A stretch of 64,000 nt of DNA from Synoicihabitans lomoniglobus (GCF_029023725.1 NZ_CP119075.1:5699501-5763500), one strand, 5' to 3'; positions 7,392 through 16,910 are shown, counted from the stretch's first letter. Numbers and translations are program-made. The notes: generated by a model not told the origin, from the sequence alone.

Positions 7392-10043
7392 TCAATCAGA
7401 CCGTAGCGCGACCATGGGATCGACCCGGGAGGCGCGACGGGCCGGCAGGTAGCCGGCCAACAGTGCGCAGCCCAACACCGCGCCGGTCATCACCACATAC
7501 GTGCCAGGGTCGAACGAACTCACCTCGTAGAGCAACGTCTCCATCGCCCGGCCGGTGGCGAGTGCGGCCATGAGCCCTCCCGCGATGCCCGCCAGCGCCA
7601 GGCGCACGGTCCGGCCCACGATCTCGCGGCGGACGACCGAAGCGGTCGCCCCGAGGGCCATGCGAATGCCGATCTCCTTGGTGCGTTGGGCGACGGTGTA
7701 GGAAATCACCCCGTAGAGCCCGAGTGCGGCGAGCCCCAGCGCCATGGCCGCGAAACCGGCGACGAGCGAGGCCATGAGTCGACGCGGAGAGTTGGCATGA
7801 TCGACGAGTGACGTCATCTCACGGGCTTGAGTGAGGGGCAGTGTTGGATCGATGGCGTGCACCGCTGATCGCACGCTCGCCATGAGGGTGTTGAGTGGCA
7901 GGGCAGAGCGGATCATGAGGTCCCAGGAACTGCCGCCGAGGGAACGGGTGGAGAGATACATTTCGTTGCCGGGATTTACTTCGGGACCGCGATGGTGGAC
8001 ATCCTCCGCGATGCCGATCACGCGATAAGGCTGACCATTAACGCTCACAAAACGATCAATCGCGCTTCCCTGCGGCCAGAATCGGCGGGCCAAGGTTTGA
8101 TTGATGATAATGACCGCCTGGTCGCCGCCGTCCGTGCGTCGGAAATCGCGACCGGCGACGAGGCGTGTGCTCATCGCGTCCATGAGTCCGGTGGAGACCA
8201 CGCGTAAATGAGCGCTGGTGAATTCGCGGCGCTCATCGATCTCGGGGTTATCGACGGCGGCCACGCCCCAACTGCGATCGCGTTCCACGGGCAGGCAATC
8301 CGTGAAGCCGACCGCCGTCACGCCGGGTAGAGCGCTCACTTGGTCGACGATACTGTCCAGAACCACGGGTCCGGTTTCATCGTATTGCAGCACATCGATG
8401 CGAACTGCGGTGAGGTTCTCCGGATCATAGCCCAGATCGATTGCCAGCACGTTGTTGAGACTGCGCACGACCAGGCCCGCCGCGATTGCCAAGCCGCACG
8501 CGAGGGCGACTTCGAGCACGACCAGGACCGAACGAGTGCGCGCCAAACCGCGACCGGTCGTGGAGCCGCGTCCCTCTTCCTTCAGTGCGGCAAACCCCGG
8601 CCCGCGGCCAAAGCTCGACCGCCACGCCGGAGCGATGCCGCACAGCAGCGCGGTCGCCACACACAGGGCCAGCGTGAAGCCCAGGGCCGCGCCGTCGAAG
8701 TCCACGCTTTGGAGCAAGGGAATCGCGATGGCCGAACGCACGGACAAGTAGTGAATGAAACCCGCCGCGAGGGCGACGCCGAGGGCCGAGCCGATGGTGA
8801 CGAGCACGCAGCTCTCGGTGAATAACTGCCGCAAGATGCGTCCGTCGCCCGCGCCCAAGGCGGCGCGCAGCGCGAGTTCCTTGCCGCGAGCCGCGCCGCG
8901 AGCGAGCAGCAGCCCGCCGAGGTTGAACGCGACGATCGCCAGCACGAGTCCGGCCGCCACCCAGAGAAAGAGCAGCGGCTGCTTCAGGCCGCCCGCAATG
9001 TGCTCGTGGAGCGAACGGGCGTTGGCGCGATGATACTCGTTGAGGTTGCGTTGCTCCCGGGCCAGCGCCATCGCGACGGCGAGATCGGCGGAGGCCTGCT
9101 CGACCGACACGCCCGGTTTCATGCGACCGATCGGCGCGAGGGTATTGCCCCAATTGCGCCGCTGGTTGTTGACCAGCACGAAGTAGCAATCGATGCGCAC
9201 CGCCGGATAAAAGGTGGAGGCAAAGGCATCCTGCCGGGGCGTGATGCCGAGCACCTGCACCGGCACGTCGTTGATACGCACGATTTGCCCGACGATGCCC
9301 GGGTCGGAGTGAAACCGGCTTTGCCAGAGTTGATGAGTGAGCAGCACGACCGGCGGGCCGTTCTCCACGGCGTCGTCGGCGGTGAACAAACGCCCGCGAT
9401 GCGCGGTCATGCCGAGCATGGGAAACAGCCCGGGCGATACGATGATCGTATTGATTGTTTCGGCGGGTTCGCCGGCACTGGATAGGCGATAGGTCTGGCG
9501 CAGCGAAAATGGATCGAAGACCTCGAGCGCTTCGAGCGTTTGGTTATTTTCCGCCAACGCTTCCCACGTGTCGACCAGGTGAGCGACCGCCGAGAGGTCC
9601 TCGGTCGTCGCGGCTGGGTCGCCGTTGGCGATCAGGAGCATGCGCTCCGAACCGGGGAATGGCAGCGGGCGCAACAGCACGGTGTTGACGAGACTGAACA
9701 CGGTCGTGTTGAGGCCGACGCCGACCGCGATAATTAGTATGGCGATGAAAGTGAATCCGCGTTCGCGGCGCAGCAGGCGCACCGTGTGACGCAGGTCTTG
9801 CCCGAGTTGTTCGAGCAGCGGCAGACCGCGCGTCTCGCGATGGAGTTCACGGGTTTGCTCCACCCCGCCGAGCGCGATGCGGGCGCGGCGGCGGGCCTCG
9901 GTCGGGCCCATGCCCCGGCCGATGTTTTCTTCGGTCAACAGGTCGAGATGATGGGCCAACTCTTCGTCGAGATCGGCGTCGAGTCCGGGTTTGCGAAACA
10001 CCGCGCGGAAGCGGGCGTTGAGACGGTTGAGGAAGGGGCTCAT
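7392..10043 (-). CDS. ADOP-family ABC transporter permease (MacB/FtsX-like)
   Basis: This 883-residue permease begins with a soluble segment (about 1-75) typical of ADOP proteins (EELAHHLDLLTEENIGRGM). It continues with a first membrane helix, a large MacB-type periplasmic domain, three helices, a second periplasmic domain and three C-terminal helices ending PARRASRVDPMVALRSD. That duplicated FtsX architecture defines the acidobacterial duplicated orphan permease group, found without an adjacent ATPase. None is adjacent here either. Its start overlaps the stop of the upstream PadR gene by four bases, so the two are co-regulated. Transport of small molecules or efflux is likely, but no substrate is known. 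Confidence 0.88.
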   Translation of the reverse strand: MSPFLNRLNARFRAVFRKPGLDADLDEELAHHLDLLTEENIGRGMGPTEARRRARIALGGVEQTRELHRETRGLPLLEQLGQDLRHTVRLLRRERGFTFIAILIIAVGVGLNTTVFSLVNTVLLRPLPFPGSERMLLIANGDPAATTEDLSAVAHLVDTWEALAENNQTLEALEVFDPFSLRQTYRLSSAGEPAETINTIIVSPGLFPMLGMTAHRGRLFTADDAVENGPPVVLLTHQLWQSRFHSDPGIVGQIVRINDVPVQVLGITPRQDAFASTFYPAVRIDCYFVLVNNQRRNWGNTLAPIGRMKPGVSVEQASADLAVAMALAREQRNLNEYHRANARSLHEHIAGGLKQPLLFLWVAAGLVLAIVAFNLGGLLLARGAARGKELALRAALGAGDGRILRQLFTESCVLVTIGSALGVALAAGFIHYLSVRSAIAIPLLQSVDFDGAALGFTLALCVATALLCGIAPAWRSSFGRGPGFAALKEEGRGSTTGRGLARTRSVLVVLEVALACGLAIAAGLVVRSLNNVLAIDLGYDPENLTAVRIDVLQYDETGPVVLDSIVDQVSALPGVTAVGFTDCLPVERDRSWGVAAVDNPEIDERREFTSAHLRVVSTGLMDAMSTRLVAGRDFRRTDGGDQAVIIINQTLARRFWPQGSAIDRFVSVNGQPYRVIGIAEDVHHRGPEVNPGNEMYLSTRSLGGSSWDLMIRSALPLNTLMASVRSAVHAIDPTLPLTQAREMTSLVDHANSPRRLMASLVAGFAAMALGLAALGLYGVISYTVAQRTKEIGIRMALGATASVVRREIVGRTVRLALAGIAGGLMAALATGRAMETLLYEVSSFDPGTYVVMTGAVLGCALLAGYLPARRASRVDPMVALRSD

Positions 10044-10399
10044 GGCATCGCCCTCTTGCCGCCGGGCGCGGTGCCCAGAAAGCGGTCCATGACATCGGCG
10101 ACGCGGCGCCAGTTCTTTGCGTCGGCCTCAAGACGTTTGCGACCCCGCGCGGTGATGGCGTAGAACTTGGCGCGGCGGTTGTTGTCGGACGTGCCCCAGT
10201 CGGCGGTGATCCATTTGCCCTGCAACAGGCGCACGAGCGCGGCGTAGATGGTGCCTTGGTTGAGGAGTAGATCACCGTCGCCGACCTGTTCGATGCGGCG
10301 GGCGATGCCGTAACCATGGAGCGGTCCCATAGCGTCGAGAGATTGCAGCACCATGAGGTCGAGAGTGCCTTGGAGGAGATCGAGTTTTTCGGGAGGCAT
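10040..10399 (-). CDS. PadR family transcriptional repressor
   Basis: This 119-residue protein has the PadR winged helix: LLQGTLDLMVLQSL at residues 8-21, HGYGIARRIEQ, then LNQGTIYAALVRLLQGKWI, and the beta-wing ending in YAITARGRKRLEAD. PadR proteins usually repress the neighbouring membrane-protein operon and their own gene. Two identical-architecture inverted repeats lie just upstream (10411-10425 and 10441-10455), fitting autoregulation. The stop overlaps the ADOP permease start. A paralogous PadR/ADOP pair lies at 39393-42382. Confidence 0.92.
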   Translation of the reverse strand: MPPEKLDLLQGTLDLMVLQSLDAMGPLHGYGIARRIEQVGDGDLLLNQGTIYAALVRLLQGKWITADWGTSDNNRRAKFYAITARGRKRLEADAKNWRRVADVMDRFLGTAPGGKRAMP

Positions 10400-10410
10400 G
10401 ATAGCTTACG

Positions 10411-10455
10411 TGTGGTTAAGCCACATGAGTAGGAAACACATGTGGTATGTCCACA
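10411..10455. promoter_or_regulatory. Tandem PadR operators upstream of padR-permease operon
   Basis: Two inverted repeats of form TGTGG-N5-CCACA occur at 10411-10425 (TGTGGTTAAGCCACA) and 10441-10455 (TGTGGTATGTCCACA). Their centres are 30 bp apart, about three helical turns, and the first ends 11 bases from the padR start codon. Identical arms and regular spacing suggest cooperative binding of two PadR dimers. Seen directly; binding protein inferred. Confidence 0.75.
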
Positions 10456-10499
10456 TAAAAAGGCCAATCGCGCCGCGAGCGCGGAAGGGTTGGAGCTGA

Positions 10500-11288
10500 T
10501 CAACCGGCCGTCACTTGCACGCTGGTGATACCGCGCAGGAACATATAAAGTGCCACGGTGCCGCCCATGATCAGGAGATGGAGAAACATGGCCGCGAAGC
10601 CCTTGATGATCGTCATGACCCACGACGCCCCGACCATGCCGCGGAGGCTGGCGACCACATAAACAAGTGGTAACACCTCAGAGATAAATGATGCCGCCCC
10701 GTCGATGATTTGGCGAATCGAGCCCGGCTCGATCGGAGCAGGTCCGATGAGCCAATCGATGATGAGGCGCAGCCAGAAGAGAACAAACCAGACCGAGTGG
10801 AGGTGCACGGCCATGACAAGGTATTCGACGTAAAAACCGTTTCGCTTGCGGTGCAGCAAGTGGAGGATGGCGGCGAATGCCGGCACCAGAAAAAACATGA
10901 GGTATTGCACCAGCCCGAACACGGCCCCCGTGTTGCCATCATCGACCCCGAACGAGATGAACATCACCCGATTTTGGCCGATAAGGGAGACGGTGAAAAA
11001 GTAGATCACACTGATCGACAAGTAGAGCCGTAGCGGGGGCACGTAGGCGGCGCGTTTGCCGTCATTGTAGTCGCGGGTGAGTTTTCCGGGATGGCGGAAC
11101 AGGTCCCGCAAGGTGCGCCACCACAGACCGTCGAGATTGAGAAACGTCGCAATCGCCTCGCCCAGAAACATGCGCAACGGGAGGCGAGTCGGCTGCGTCT
11201 TCTGTCCACAGTGCGGACAGAATTTATCCGTCACCGGCGTCCCGCAATTGAGGCACGATGCAGGGTGAGGCTCGGGTGCGTTGGTCAT
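10500..11288 (-). CDS. DUF3667-type membrane protein with N-terminal zinc ribbon
   Basis: The N-terminus has two CxxC-type pairs (CLNCGTPVTDKFCPHCGQ, residues 13-30), a probable zinc ribbon. It is followed by a conserved amphipathic segment ending in GLWWRTLRDLFRHPGKLTRDY and several hydrophobic helices. Total length is 262 residues, usual for DUF3667 proteins. The function of the family is not known. The gene stands alone, divergent from nothing close; the intergenic repeat at 11309-11434 lies upstream. No signal peptide is seen; the ribbon is probably cytoplasmic. Confidence 0.75.
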   Translation of the reverse strand: MTNAPEPHPASCLNCGTPVTDKFCPHCGQKTQPTRLPLRMFLGEAIATFLNLDGLWWRTLRDLFRHPGKLTRDYNDGKRAAYVPPLRLYLSISVIYFFTVSLIGQNRVMFISFGVDDGNTGAVFGLVQYLMFFLVPAFAAILHLLHRKRNGFYVEYLVMAVHLHSVWFVLFWLRLIIDWLIGPAPIEPGSIRQIIDGAASFISEVLPLVYVVASLRGMVGASWVMTIIKGFAAMFLHLLIMGGTVALYMFLRGITSVQVTAG

Positions 11289-11308
11289 GGGGTTTTCAGC
11301 CTGAATTT

Positions 11309-11434
11309 TTCAACCACAGATGGACACAGATTAACAAAGATTTAGATCCGGCAAACGAAGGTGTTGTCTGATAAATAGGTTTCAGTGCGTAGCCGGTAGG
11401 CGAAGCCATCTGTATCCATCTGTGGTTAAAAAAC
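11309..11434. repeat. Dispersed intergenic inverted repeat (AACCACAGATGGACAC family), paired copy
   Basis: The left arm contains AACCACAGATGGACACAG and the right arm the near-complement, ending CCATCTGTGGTTAAAAAA, separated by about 70 bases. The transcript could form a stem of roughly 25 bp. Related single or paired copies occur at 12506-12546, 15474-15513, 23739-23908, 29370-29450 and 52995-53024. Confidence 0.8.
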
Positions 11435-11444
11435 AGCCGAATGA

Positions 11445-12473
11445 TCAGGGTTGCTGGCGCAGGGATGGGCCGTCGACCCATTCGCTTTCGACCATTTCGA
11501 CGCGCGGGGTTTGGGGGATGCCGAAGTCGCGGTTGGCAATGCGGGCAGCGAGCAGCTCGACCGCCCAGGCGCCCATGAGAGCCTGGTTTTGTTGCATGCC
11601 GGCAAAGCCCGAGCCTTCGACGGTGTGCCCGAGCACGGCGACACCGAGGTCGTCGGGCGGACGGATGCCGTTGAGCTTGAGCACGAGCTTGAGCTGCCCG
11701 ACGGCGGCCGAGGAATGCACGAAGATGATGGCGTCGGGCTGGTGCGCGCTGCGCCATTGCAGAAACGGTCCGGCCTCGAACTCGGTGACGCGCAGCACGG
11801 GCACGGCGCGCTTGATGCCGACGTGTTGCTCGCACCAGCCGAGGTAGGCGGCGGCGTGGGAGTGGTGGGTGCGGGCGTCCTCGTATTCGCTCAGCACGAG
11901 CCCCGGTCGGCGGTAGCCGAGAGCGCGCAGTTGGTTCAGGGCGTTGAGCGTGTCGATGTAGGGTCGACTGGTTACGCGATGCAATTTGGTGCGGATGCTG
12001 AAACCCACCGTGACGACGGCGCAGGCTTTCAGTTCGGAGGGGAAATCCTGCTCCACGTCGGGACTGCCAAAGGAGAGTAACCCTTCAATGCCGCGGGCCT
12101 CCAGAATCTCGCGGAAGCGGCGCAGGGAAAGTCCCGGCGCTTTCAACCACAATGGTTCGAGGCGGTAACCCACCTCGGTCGCGCGCCGTATCATGCCTTC
12201 GTAAATACGCGTGAGGTGCGGGGACTTTTCCCACGGGCGTTGATGGTCGTAGAACGAGATCACGCCGAAACACGCCCGCTCGCGTTGGACGCGCGGTTTG
12301 CGCAGGTGGCGCATCATGTCGACGATGCGGGCGTCGGGGGCGTAGCCGTGTTCCGCCGCGAGGGCGCGAACGCGTTCCTTGGTCGCGGCGGCGATGCGCG
12401 GACTATCCCGCAGCGCGAGCGAGATCGCGGAGGGAGACAGGTCGGCAAGTTTGGCCAGTTCGCGCAGCGTCAT
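11445..12473 (-). CDS. LacI family transcriptional regulator
   Basis: This 342-residue protein opens with a LacI helix-turn-helix (MTLRELAKLADLSPSAISLA, residues 1-20), then the hinge and a periplasmic-binding-protein-like sensor domain to the end. The HTH is slightly shorter at the N-terminus than in LacI itself, as in many verrucomicrobial homologues. Such proteins repress or activate sugar-utilisation genes when a sugar ligand binds. The next gene upstream on the same strand is a GH115 glucuronidase ending 117 bases away. Regulation of xylan or glucuronide use is therefore plausible but not proven. Confidence 0.88.
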   Translation of the reverse strand: MTLRELAKLADLSPSAISLALRDSPRIAAATKERVRALAAEHGYAPDARIVDMMRHLRKPRVQRERACFGVISFYDHQRPWEKSPHLTRIYEGMIRRATEVGYRLEPLWLKAPGLSLRRFREILEARGIEGLLSFGSPDVEQDFPSELKACAVVTVGFSIRTKLHRVTSRPYIDTLNALNQLRALGYRRPGLVLSEYEDARTHHSHAAAYLGWCEQHVGIKRAVPVLRVTEFEAGPFLQWRSAHQPDAIIFVHSSAAVGQLKLVLKLNGIRPPDDLGVAVLGHTVEGSGFAGMQQNQALMGAWAVELLAARIANRDFGIPQTPRVEMVESEWVDGPSLRQQP

Positions 12474-12505
12474 GGGAGGTGGCGCGTCGTGCGGTCAGCC
12501 TGAAG

Positions 12506-12546
12506 TTTTTTAACCACAGATGGACACAGATAAACCCGGATAAGGA
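12506..12546. repeat. Single arm of the AACCACAGATGGACAC repeat family
   Basis: The stretch TTTTTTAACCACAGATGGAC followed by ACAGATAAACCCGGATAA matches the left arm of the paired copy at 11309-11434. No matching right arm is seen nearby. It sits between the lacI-type gene start and the GH115 gene end. Confidence 0.7.
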
Positions 12547-12589
12547 GCTCAAGCTAAACTGTTGAGCAATGCGGTTGCTAACCGTGGTT

Positions 12590-15466
12590 TTACTCGATTC
12601 CGCCGCGCGGGCTCTCGGGTGGGCCGAGGTAGCTGGGGAGGACGCCTTGGCCTTGGTTGCGCCAGGTGGCGGGGTTGCCGAGAATGAGGCGTTCGAACAC
12701 GACGCCGGGCGTGACGCGCCAGAGCTTGATCGTGTGCACCCCGGGATGGTCGATGGTGACTTTGGTCTTCACGCGGGTGACGCCATCGCCGACCGCCTTT
12801 TCCCAAGTCTGGAGGGTTTTCCATGTATCCACTTTTAGGATCTCAGGCTGGCCGTCGTCGATCGACACGGCGAAACGCAGGCCATCACCGCTTTGATAAT
12901 CGAGCGATGGTGCGGTGTGGATCTCCAGATCGATCTCGCCGGTGGTGCGGGCGAAGATGTCGTATTCGAGGTGGGAGCTCTGCCCGCCCGGTTTTTCGTG
13001 GTCGGCCCGGACGGGATACGAGGCAACTCCGCCGAGGGTGCGGCCGAAGTCTTCGAGCACCTGCCAGTAGGTGTTGCCGGAGGAGACCGCTCGGGAATAG
13101 TTCGGCGCTTCGATGGCGATGTGACCATTCACCTCGATGTGACCGTCAAAGGCGCCGGGGCGCAGGTCGGACGGATTCACGATGGGCACCGTGACGCGAA
13201 AGCTTTGTCCCGCGGTGGTGTTGATGGTGAAGCCGGTTTCGGTGGTGTCTTCGGGCACGCGGGCCCAGTCGGCGGCGACCGTGAGACGGACCATCTCTTC
13301 CACGGGTCCGCCGGCGGGTTCGACTTTAAGCCAAGCGGCGTCGGGGCGGACGGTGAAATCGAAGGCGGTATCGCCGCGATTGAAGAGCTCCACCCAGCGG
13401 GTGCTGGCGCTGTAGACGTCGATGGCGGGCACGGTGGGTTGGGGCACGCCCCAACGCGGGAAACCAAACGGGCTGCCCTCGACGGCGAGGCCAGGGCGCG
13501 CGCCGGGGTTGGGCCGCAGTTTCTGCACGGCGGGCATGACTTCGGCGGGCGGCGTTTGCCAGTAGGTGTAGCCGAAGTTGGCTTCGGCCATGGTGTGGTT
13601 CCACTTGCCGTCGAGCAGGCTGTGATATTCGTCCACCAGCGCGGCGTCTTGGTCGAACATGGCGTGGGCGTGGGCGGCGGCGGTGTTGGCGGCCGCACGG
13701 CCTTGTTCGGCGTAGAGGGAATTTTTGGCGGCGGCGATGTGCACTTCGCGCACGGTCGCGCTGGCCTTCACCGGGTAGAGCACGAGTTGAAAAAAGGCGG
13801 CGCGAGCGTCGTCGGGCAGGGCGGCGTTGACGGCTTCGGCGCGGGCGACGAGGTCACGCCATTGGGTGAGGATGCGCTCGGCTTCGTCGTAGTTGACGAG
13901 ACTGTAGGTGTCGGGCGCCATCATCTCGGGGGTGCGATGGCGGTTGAGTTTGGTGTAGCCGTCGATGAGCGCGGCGATTTCGTCGGCGTGCTCGGAGCCG
14001 AACTCACGGGCGGCCCATGCGGGCGTGTAGGCGCGCATGGCCTCGTAGTCCATGCCGGCCGGGTCCCAGGCCATGGTGAGGAAAAATTCGATGGGAAACT
14101 CCATCGGTTTGAGGTCGCCGACATTGACGATCCAGATGCGATTGGCGGCGTGTTGCCAGGCTAGGTGCATCTGTTCCCAGACCTTGCTGATGGGCTGCAC
14201 GTTGAGCCACTTGTAGTTGCGCGGTCCGCCCACGTAGTCGAAATGGTAATACACGCCGGCGCCGCCGGGACGCTCCATCTCCTCGGGCGTGGGCAGGCGG
14301 CGAATGTTGCCCCAGTTGTCGTCGCACCAGAGGAGGATGACGTCGTCGGGCACGCGCATGCCGGCTTCGTAGTAGTCCTGCACCTCCTTGTAGAGCGCCC
14401 AGAGCTGGGGGATCTGGGGATTGGGGCGGCCGAGGGTTTCCTCGAGAATGGTGCGTTGGTCGGCGACCACGCGTTCGAGCAGGGCGGTGTTGGTGTCGGC
14501 TGACATGGCGGAGTCGCCATCGCCGCGCATGCCAAGGGAGTAGATGCTTTCGTAGGGTTTGGCGCGTTCGACGGCTCCGGTCCAAAACTCGCGCAGTTTG
14601 GCGTCGTTCTTGGTGTAGTCCCACGGACCCTCGCCGTATTTGTCCCACTCGGCGTGGGCGCGCATCAGGGGTTCGTGGTGGGTGGTGCCGATGACGATGC
14701 CGTATTCGTTGGCCAGTTGAGGGTTGAGGGGATCGTCGTCGGAGAACGCCCGCGGTTGCCACATGGCGGGCCAGATATAATTGGCGCGGAGACGAAGCAG
14801 CAGTTCGAAGACGTGGACGTAAAACGTGTGGTCAAAAGCGCCGAATTTTTCGCCCACCCAACCCGTGAGAGCGGGAGCCTCGTCGTTGATGAAAATGCCG
14901 CGATATTGGACGCCAGGGCCGTCGTCGGTGATGCCCTGGGCGGCGACGTGAAGCTCGGCGGAGGTTTTTACGGGCACATCGGCCCACCAATACCAGGGGG
15001 AGACGCCGATTTGTTCCGAGAGCTCGTAGATGCCGTAGATGGTGCCGCGCATGTCGCTGCCCGCGATGACCAGATCGTTGCCCACTTTTTGAATAATGAA
15101 GGCCTCCCACAGGCCGCCGATTTTGGAGACGTCGAGTTGGCGGGACTCGATGAGGTGGTCGATCATCTTGCTATGCCCGATGGTGCCGATGACGACGCGC
15201 CAGCCGCCGGCAAGCGGGTTCTTCGAGATTGAAGGCGCGAGCGAAGTCACGCGCTCGACGTCGGCGCGGAGATCGTCGACGGCATGGTGGACGCCCTTGA
15301 AGTCGTGATCGTCGATGATGAGGGTCGCGGCCTTGCCCTTGGCGACGAGAGGGAAAGTGTCGGGGCCGGCGGTAGCGGAGACGATGGCGTCGTGAGTGAG
15401 CGCAGACGTGACCGTGGCGGTTGCGAGCGCGAGCAAGGTGAAGAGAAGGGAGCGGGGACTAAACAT
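12590..15466 (-). CDS. GH115 family alpha-glucuronidase, exported
   Basis: I chose the ATG at 15466, which gives 958 residues starting with a clean signal peptide (MFSPRSLLFTLLALATATV, then TSALTHDA). A longer frame to 15565 reads through a repeat and has no secretion logic. GH115 hallmarks are visible, including LLWCDDNWGNIRRLPTPEE, the YHFDYVGGPRNYKWLN region and WAAREFG. The C-terminal 300 residues form beta-rich domains typical of the family. GH115 enzymes remove glucuronic or 4-O-methylglucuronic acid from xylan and its oligomers, outside the cytoplasm. Neighbouring LacI and LysR regulators could control it. Confidence 0.88.
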   Translation of the reverse strand: MFSPRSLLFTLLALATATVTSALTHDAIVSATAGPDTFPLVAKGKAATLIIDDHDFKGVHHAVDDLRADVERVTSLAPSISKNPLAGGWRVVIGTIGHSKMIDHLIESRQLDVSKIGGLWEAFIIQKVGNDLVIAGSDMRGTIYGIYELSEQIGVSPWYWWADVPVKTSAELHVAAQGITDDGPGVQYRGIFINDEAPALTGWVGEKFGAFDHTFYVHVFELLLRLRANYIWPAMWQPRAFSDDDPLNPQLANEYGIVIGTTHHEPLMRAHAEWDKYGEGPWDYTKNDAKLREFWTGAVERAKPYESIYSLGMRGDGDSAMSADTNTALLERVVADQRTILEETLGRPNPQIPQLWALYKEVQDYYEAGMRVPDDVILLWCDDNWGNIRRLPTPEEMERPGGAGVYYHFDYVGGPRNYKWLNVQPISKVWEQMHLAWQHAANRIWIVNVGDLKPMEFPIEFFLTMAWDPAGMDYEAMRAYTPAWAAREFGSEHADEIAALIDGYTKLNRHRTPEMMAPDTYSLVNYDEAERILTQWRDLVARAEAVNAALPDDARAAFFQLVLYPVKASATVREVHIAAAKNSLYAEQGRAAANTAAAHAHAMFDQDAALVDEYHSLLDGKWNHTMAEANFGYTYWQTPPAEVMPAVQKLRPNPGARPGLAVEGSPFGFPRWGVPQPTVPAIDVYSASTRWVELFNRGDTAFDFTVRPDAAWLKVEPAGGPVEEMVRLTVAADWARVPEDTTETGFTINTTAGQSFRVTVPIVNPSDLRPGAFDGHIEVNGHIAIEAPNYSRAVSSGNTYWQVLEDFGRTLGGVASYPVRADHEKPGGQSSHLEYDIFARTTGEIDLEIHTAPSLDYQSGDGLRFAVSIDDGQPEILKVDTWKTLQTWEKAVGDGVTRVKTKVTIDHPGVHTIKLWRVTPGVVFERLILGNPATWRNQGQGVLPSYLGPPESPRGGIE

Positions 15467-15473
15467 GGGAAAC

Positions 15474-15513
15474 TTTTTGATAACCACGAAACACACGAAA
15501 GACACGAAACCGT
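15474..15513. repeat. Diverged arm of the intergenic AACCAC repeat family
   Basis: TTTTGATAACCACGAAACAC and the following ACGAAAGACACGAAAC resemble the family at 11309-11434 with GA changes. It lies directly upstream of the GH115 start codon, so it forms part of that gene's leader or promoter region. Confidence 0.55.
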
Positions 15514-15634
15514 CAGCATGAATGGGTAAGACGGGGAGGGGAGTCAGCTTACCGTAGACGGCCATGAGGTCAAAAGGTGCCGTTGCGCTAACATTTATCG
15601 GCAGGCGCCGTCAGCCTGCCGTCGGCGGCCAGAT

Positions 15635-16549
15635 CTAGCGGTCGATGGCGAGTTGTCGGGAGAGGGCGTCCGCAAGTTTGTTGGCAATTGGTCGCACGTG
15701 GGACAGGCGGGGGTTCCATGCCAGAGCGAGATCGCGGTGCAGCACGGCGAGTGCTTTGTCCTCGATCATCAGATATCGAGGTTCTTTCAGGTCGCTGGTG
15801 GCTATCTTGGGCAGGATCGCGGCGAAGCAACCTGTTCTCACCGCACTCAGGCTTTGGGGGAATGATTCGCAAAGAAGGGAAGGGGTGAGATCGGTCCCGC
15901 TGGCGTTGGCTATCTCTCGTAGTCGACGAATGAACTGGCCGTCGGATTTCTGCGATGCGATCGGCAGATGGGCCAGAGCATGAGCGAGAGTGACCTTCAG
16001 GCGCGGCGGTTTCAGTTCCCGAGGAACAACCAGGGTGTATTTCAGTTTCCCGAGTGGCTTGGACTTGAGCGTCGCGGGCACCGCGTTGCGTCGAAGTATA
16101 CCAAAATCAATGCGGCCGTCGCTCAACTGCTGGACGATGTCGTTCGTGCGAAGATTGGCGGTTGCGAGACGCACGTCGGGAACGGTGGCCAGAACGTTGC
16201 CCACGCGCGGAATGACCAGCCATTGAATGATGCTGTCTCCGGCGGCGATGGTGTAGTCCACACTTTCGGCGCGGCATTCCGCGCGAAAGTCCTCGATGCT
16301 TTGCAGGTGGCTGCGAGCGAGTTGAGCCAGACGCGCGCCCTGTGGAGTAAGGCGCAGCACTTTCCCGCTTCGTTGCGCGACGTCGCAGCCGAAGTATTCC
16401 GAGAGTTCGCGAATCTGACGGCTGTATTGGCTTTGTCGCACGGGGTCTCCCGGAACGGCGGCGGCGATGCTGCCAGCGTCATGGACCTCCACCAATACAC
16501 GCAAGCGATCAAGGGAAAGACCGCGCTCGGAGAACAGATTTTCAAACAT
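15635..16549 (-). CDS. LysR-type transcriptional regulator
   Basis: I prefer the ATG at 16549 (304 residues); an extension to 16639 adds residues without HTH character. A LysR-like winged HTH occupies residues 1-65 (LSLDRLRVLVEVHDAGSIAA, then QSQYSRQIRELSEYFG and LRLTPQGARLAQLA). A substrate-binding domain follows (DYTIAAGDSIIQWLVIPRVG; DFGILRRNAVPA). Family members sense small metabolites. It is upstream of GH115 on the same strand with about 170 bases between, so it may regulate that gene or act elsewhere; the tRNA array begins about 680 bases on the other side. Confidence 0.82.
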   Translation of the reverse strand: MFENLFSERGLSLDRLRVLVEVHDAGSIAAAVPGDPVRQSQYSRQIRELSEYFGCDVAQRSGKVLRLTPQGARLAQLARSHLQSIEDFRAECRAESVDYTIAAGDSIIQWLVIPRVGNVLATVPDVRLATANLRTNDIVQQLSDGRIDFGILRRNAVPATLKSKPLGKLKYTLVVPRELKPPRLKVTLAHALAHLPIASQKSDGQFIRRLREIANASGTDLTPSLLCESFPQSLSAVRTGCFAAILPKIATSDLKEPRYLMIEDKALAVLHRDLALAWNPRLSHVRPIANKLADALSRQLAIDR

Positions 16550-16730
16550 GATTAACCAGTCAGGTAACCTGCGCGAAACGACATGGCAAGGATTGGGCCC
16601 GCGTGGTAGACTCCGCGGCATCAACCCCTCGCCGGGCAACTTCTTGATAAAAGATGCGATCCGCTCTTGATCAGCCTGCCTGCGAATCCGTTGTAGTTAA
16701 TCGAACCTTAAAAACACACTCTCCGCTGTC

Positions 16731-16883
16731 ATGATTTCCACCCGACCCTATGAACCCAGATTATCCGCTTCAACGGCGCGGGGTTGGTCGTGTGCGATCA
16801 AGGAACCGCATATGCCGGAGCAGAATGATCCGGGTGATTTTCGACTCGTCTATAACAGTTTTAAGGAAAGGGGCGCGACCTAG
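16731..16883 (+). CDS. Possible small protein of 50 residues (uncertain)
   Basis: An open frame starts at the ATG at 16731 and ends at TAG 16881-16883. The C-terminal half (MPEQNDPGDFRLVYNSFKER) reads like protein rather than random sequence, and a strong intrinsic terminator follows 28 bases later. There is no clear ribosome-binding site before 16731; an internal ATG at 16812 would give 23 residues. Function unknown. It could equally be a noncoding transcript that ends at the terminator. Confidence 0.3.
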   Translation: MISTRPYEPRLSASTARGWSCAIKEPHMPEQNDPGDFRLVYNSFKERGAT

Positions 16884-16910
16884 CGTTGAGGAGATTTTAT
16901 ACCCTCATGT

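Noticed and set aside
12893-14164. Long plus-strand open frame opposite GH115
   Set aside because: Gly/Val/His-rich antisense shadow of a strong minus-strand gene; no start signal or family motif.
15466-15565. N-terminal extension of the GH115 gene to 15565
   Set aside because: It reads through a repeat arm and hides a good signal peptide; the start at 15466 is better.
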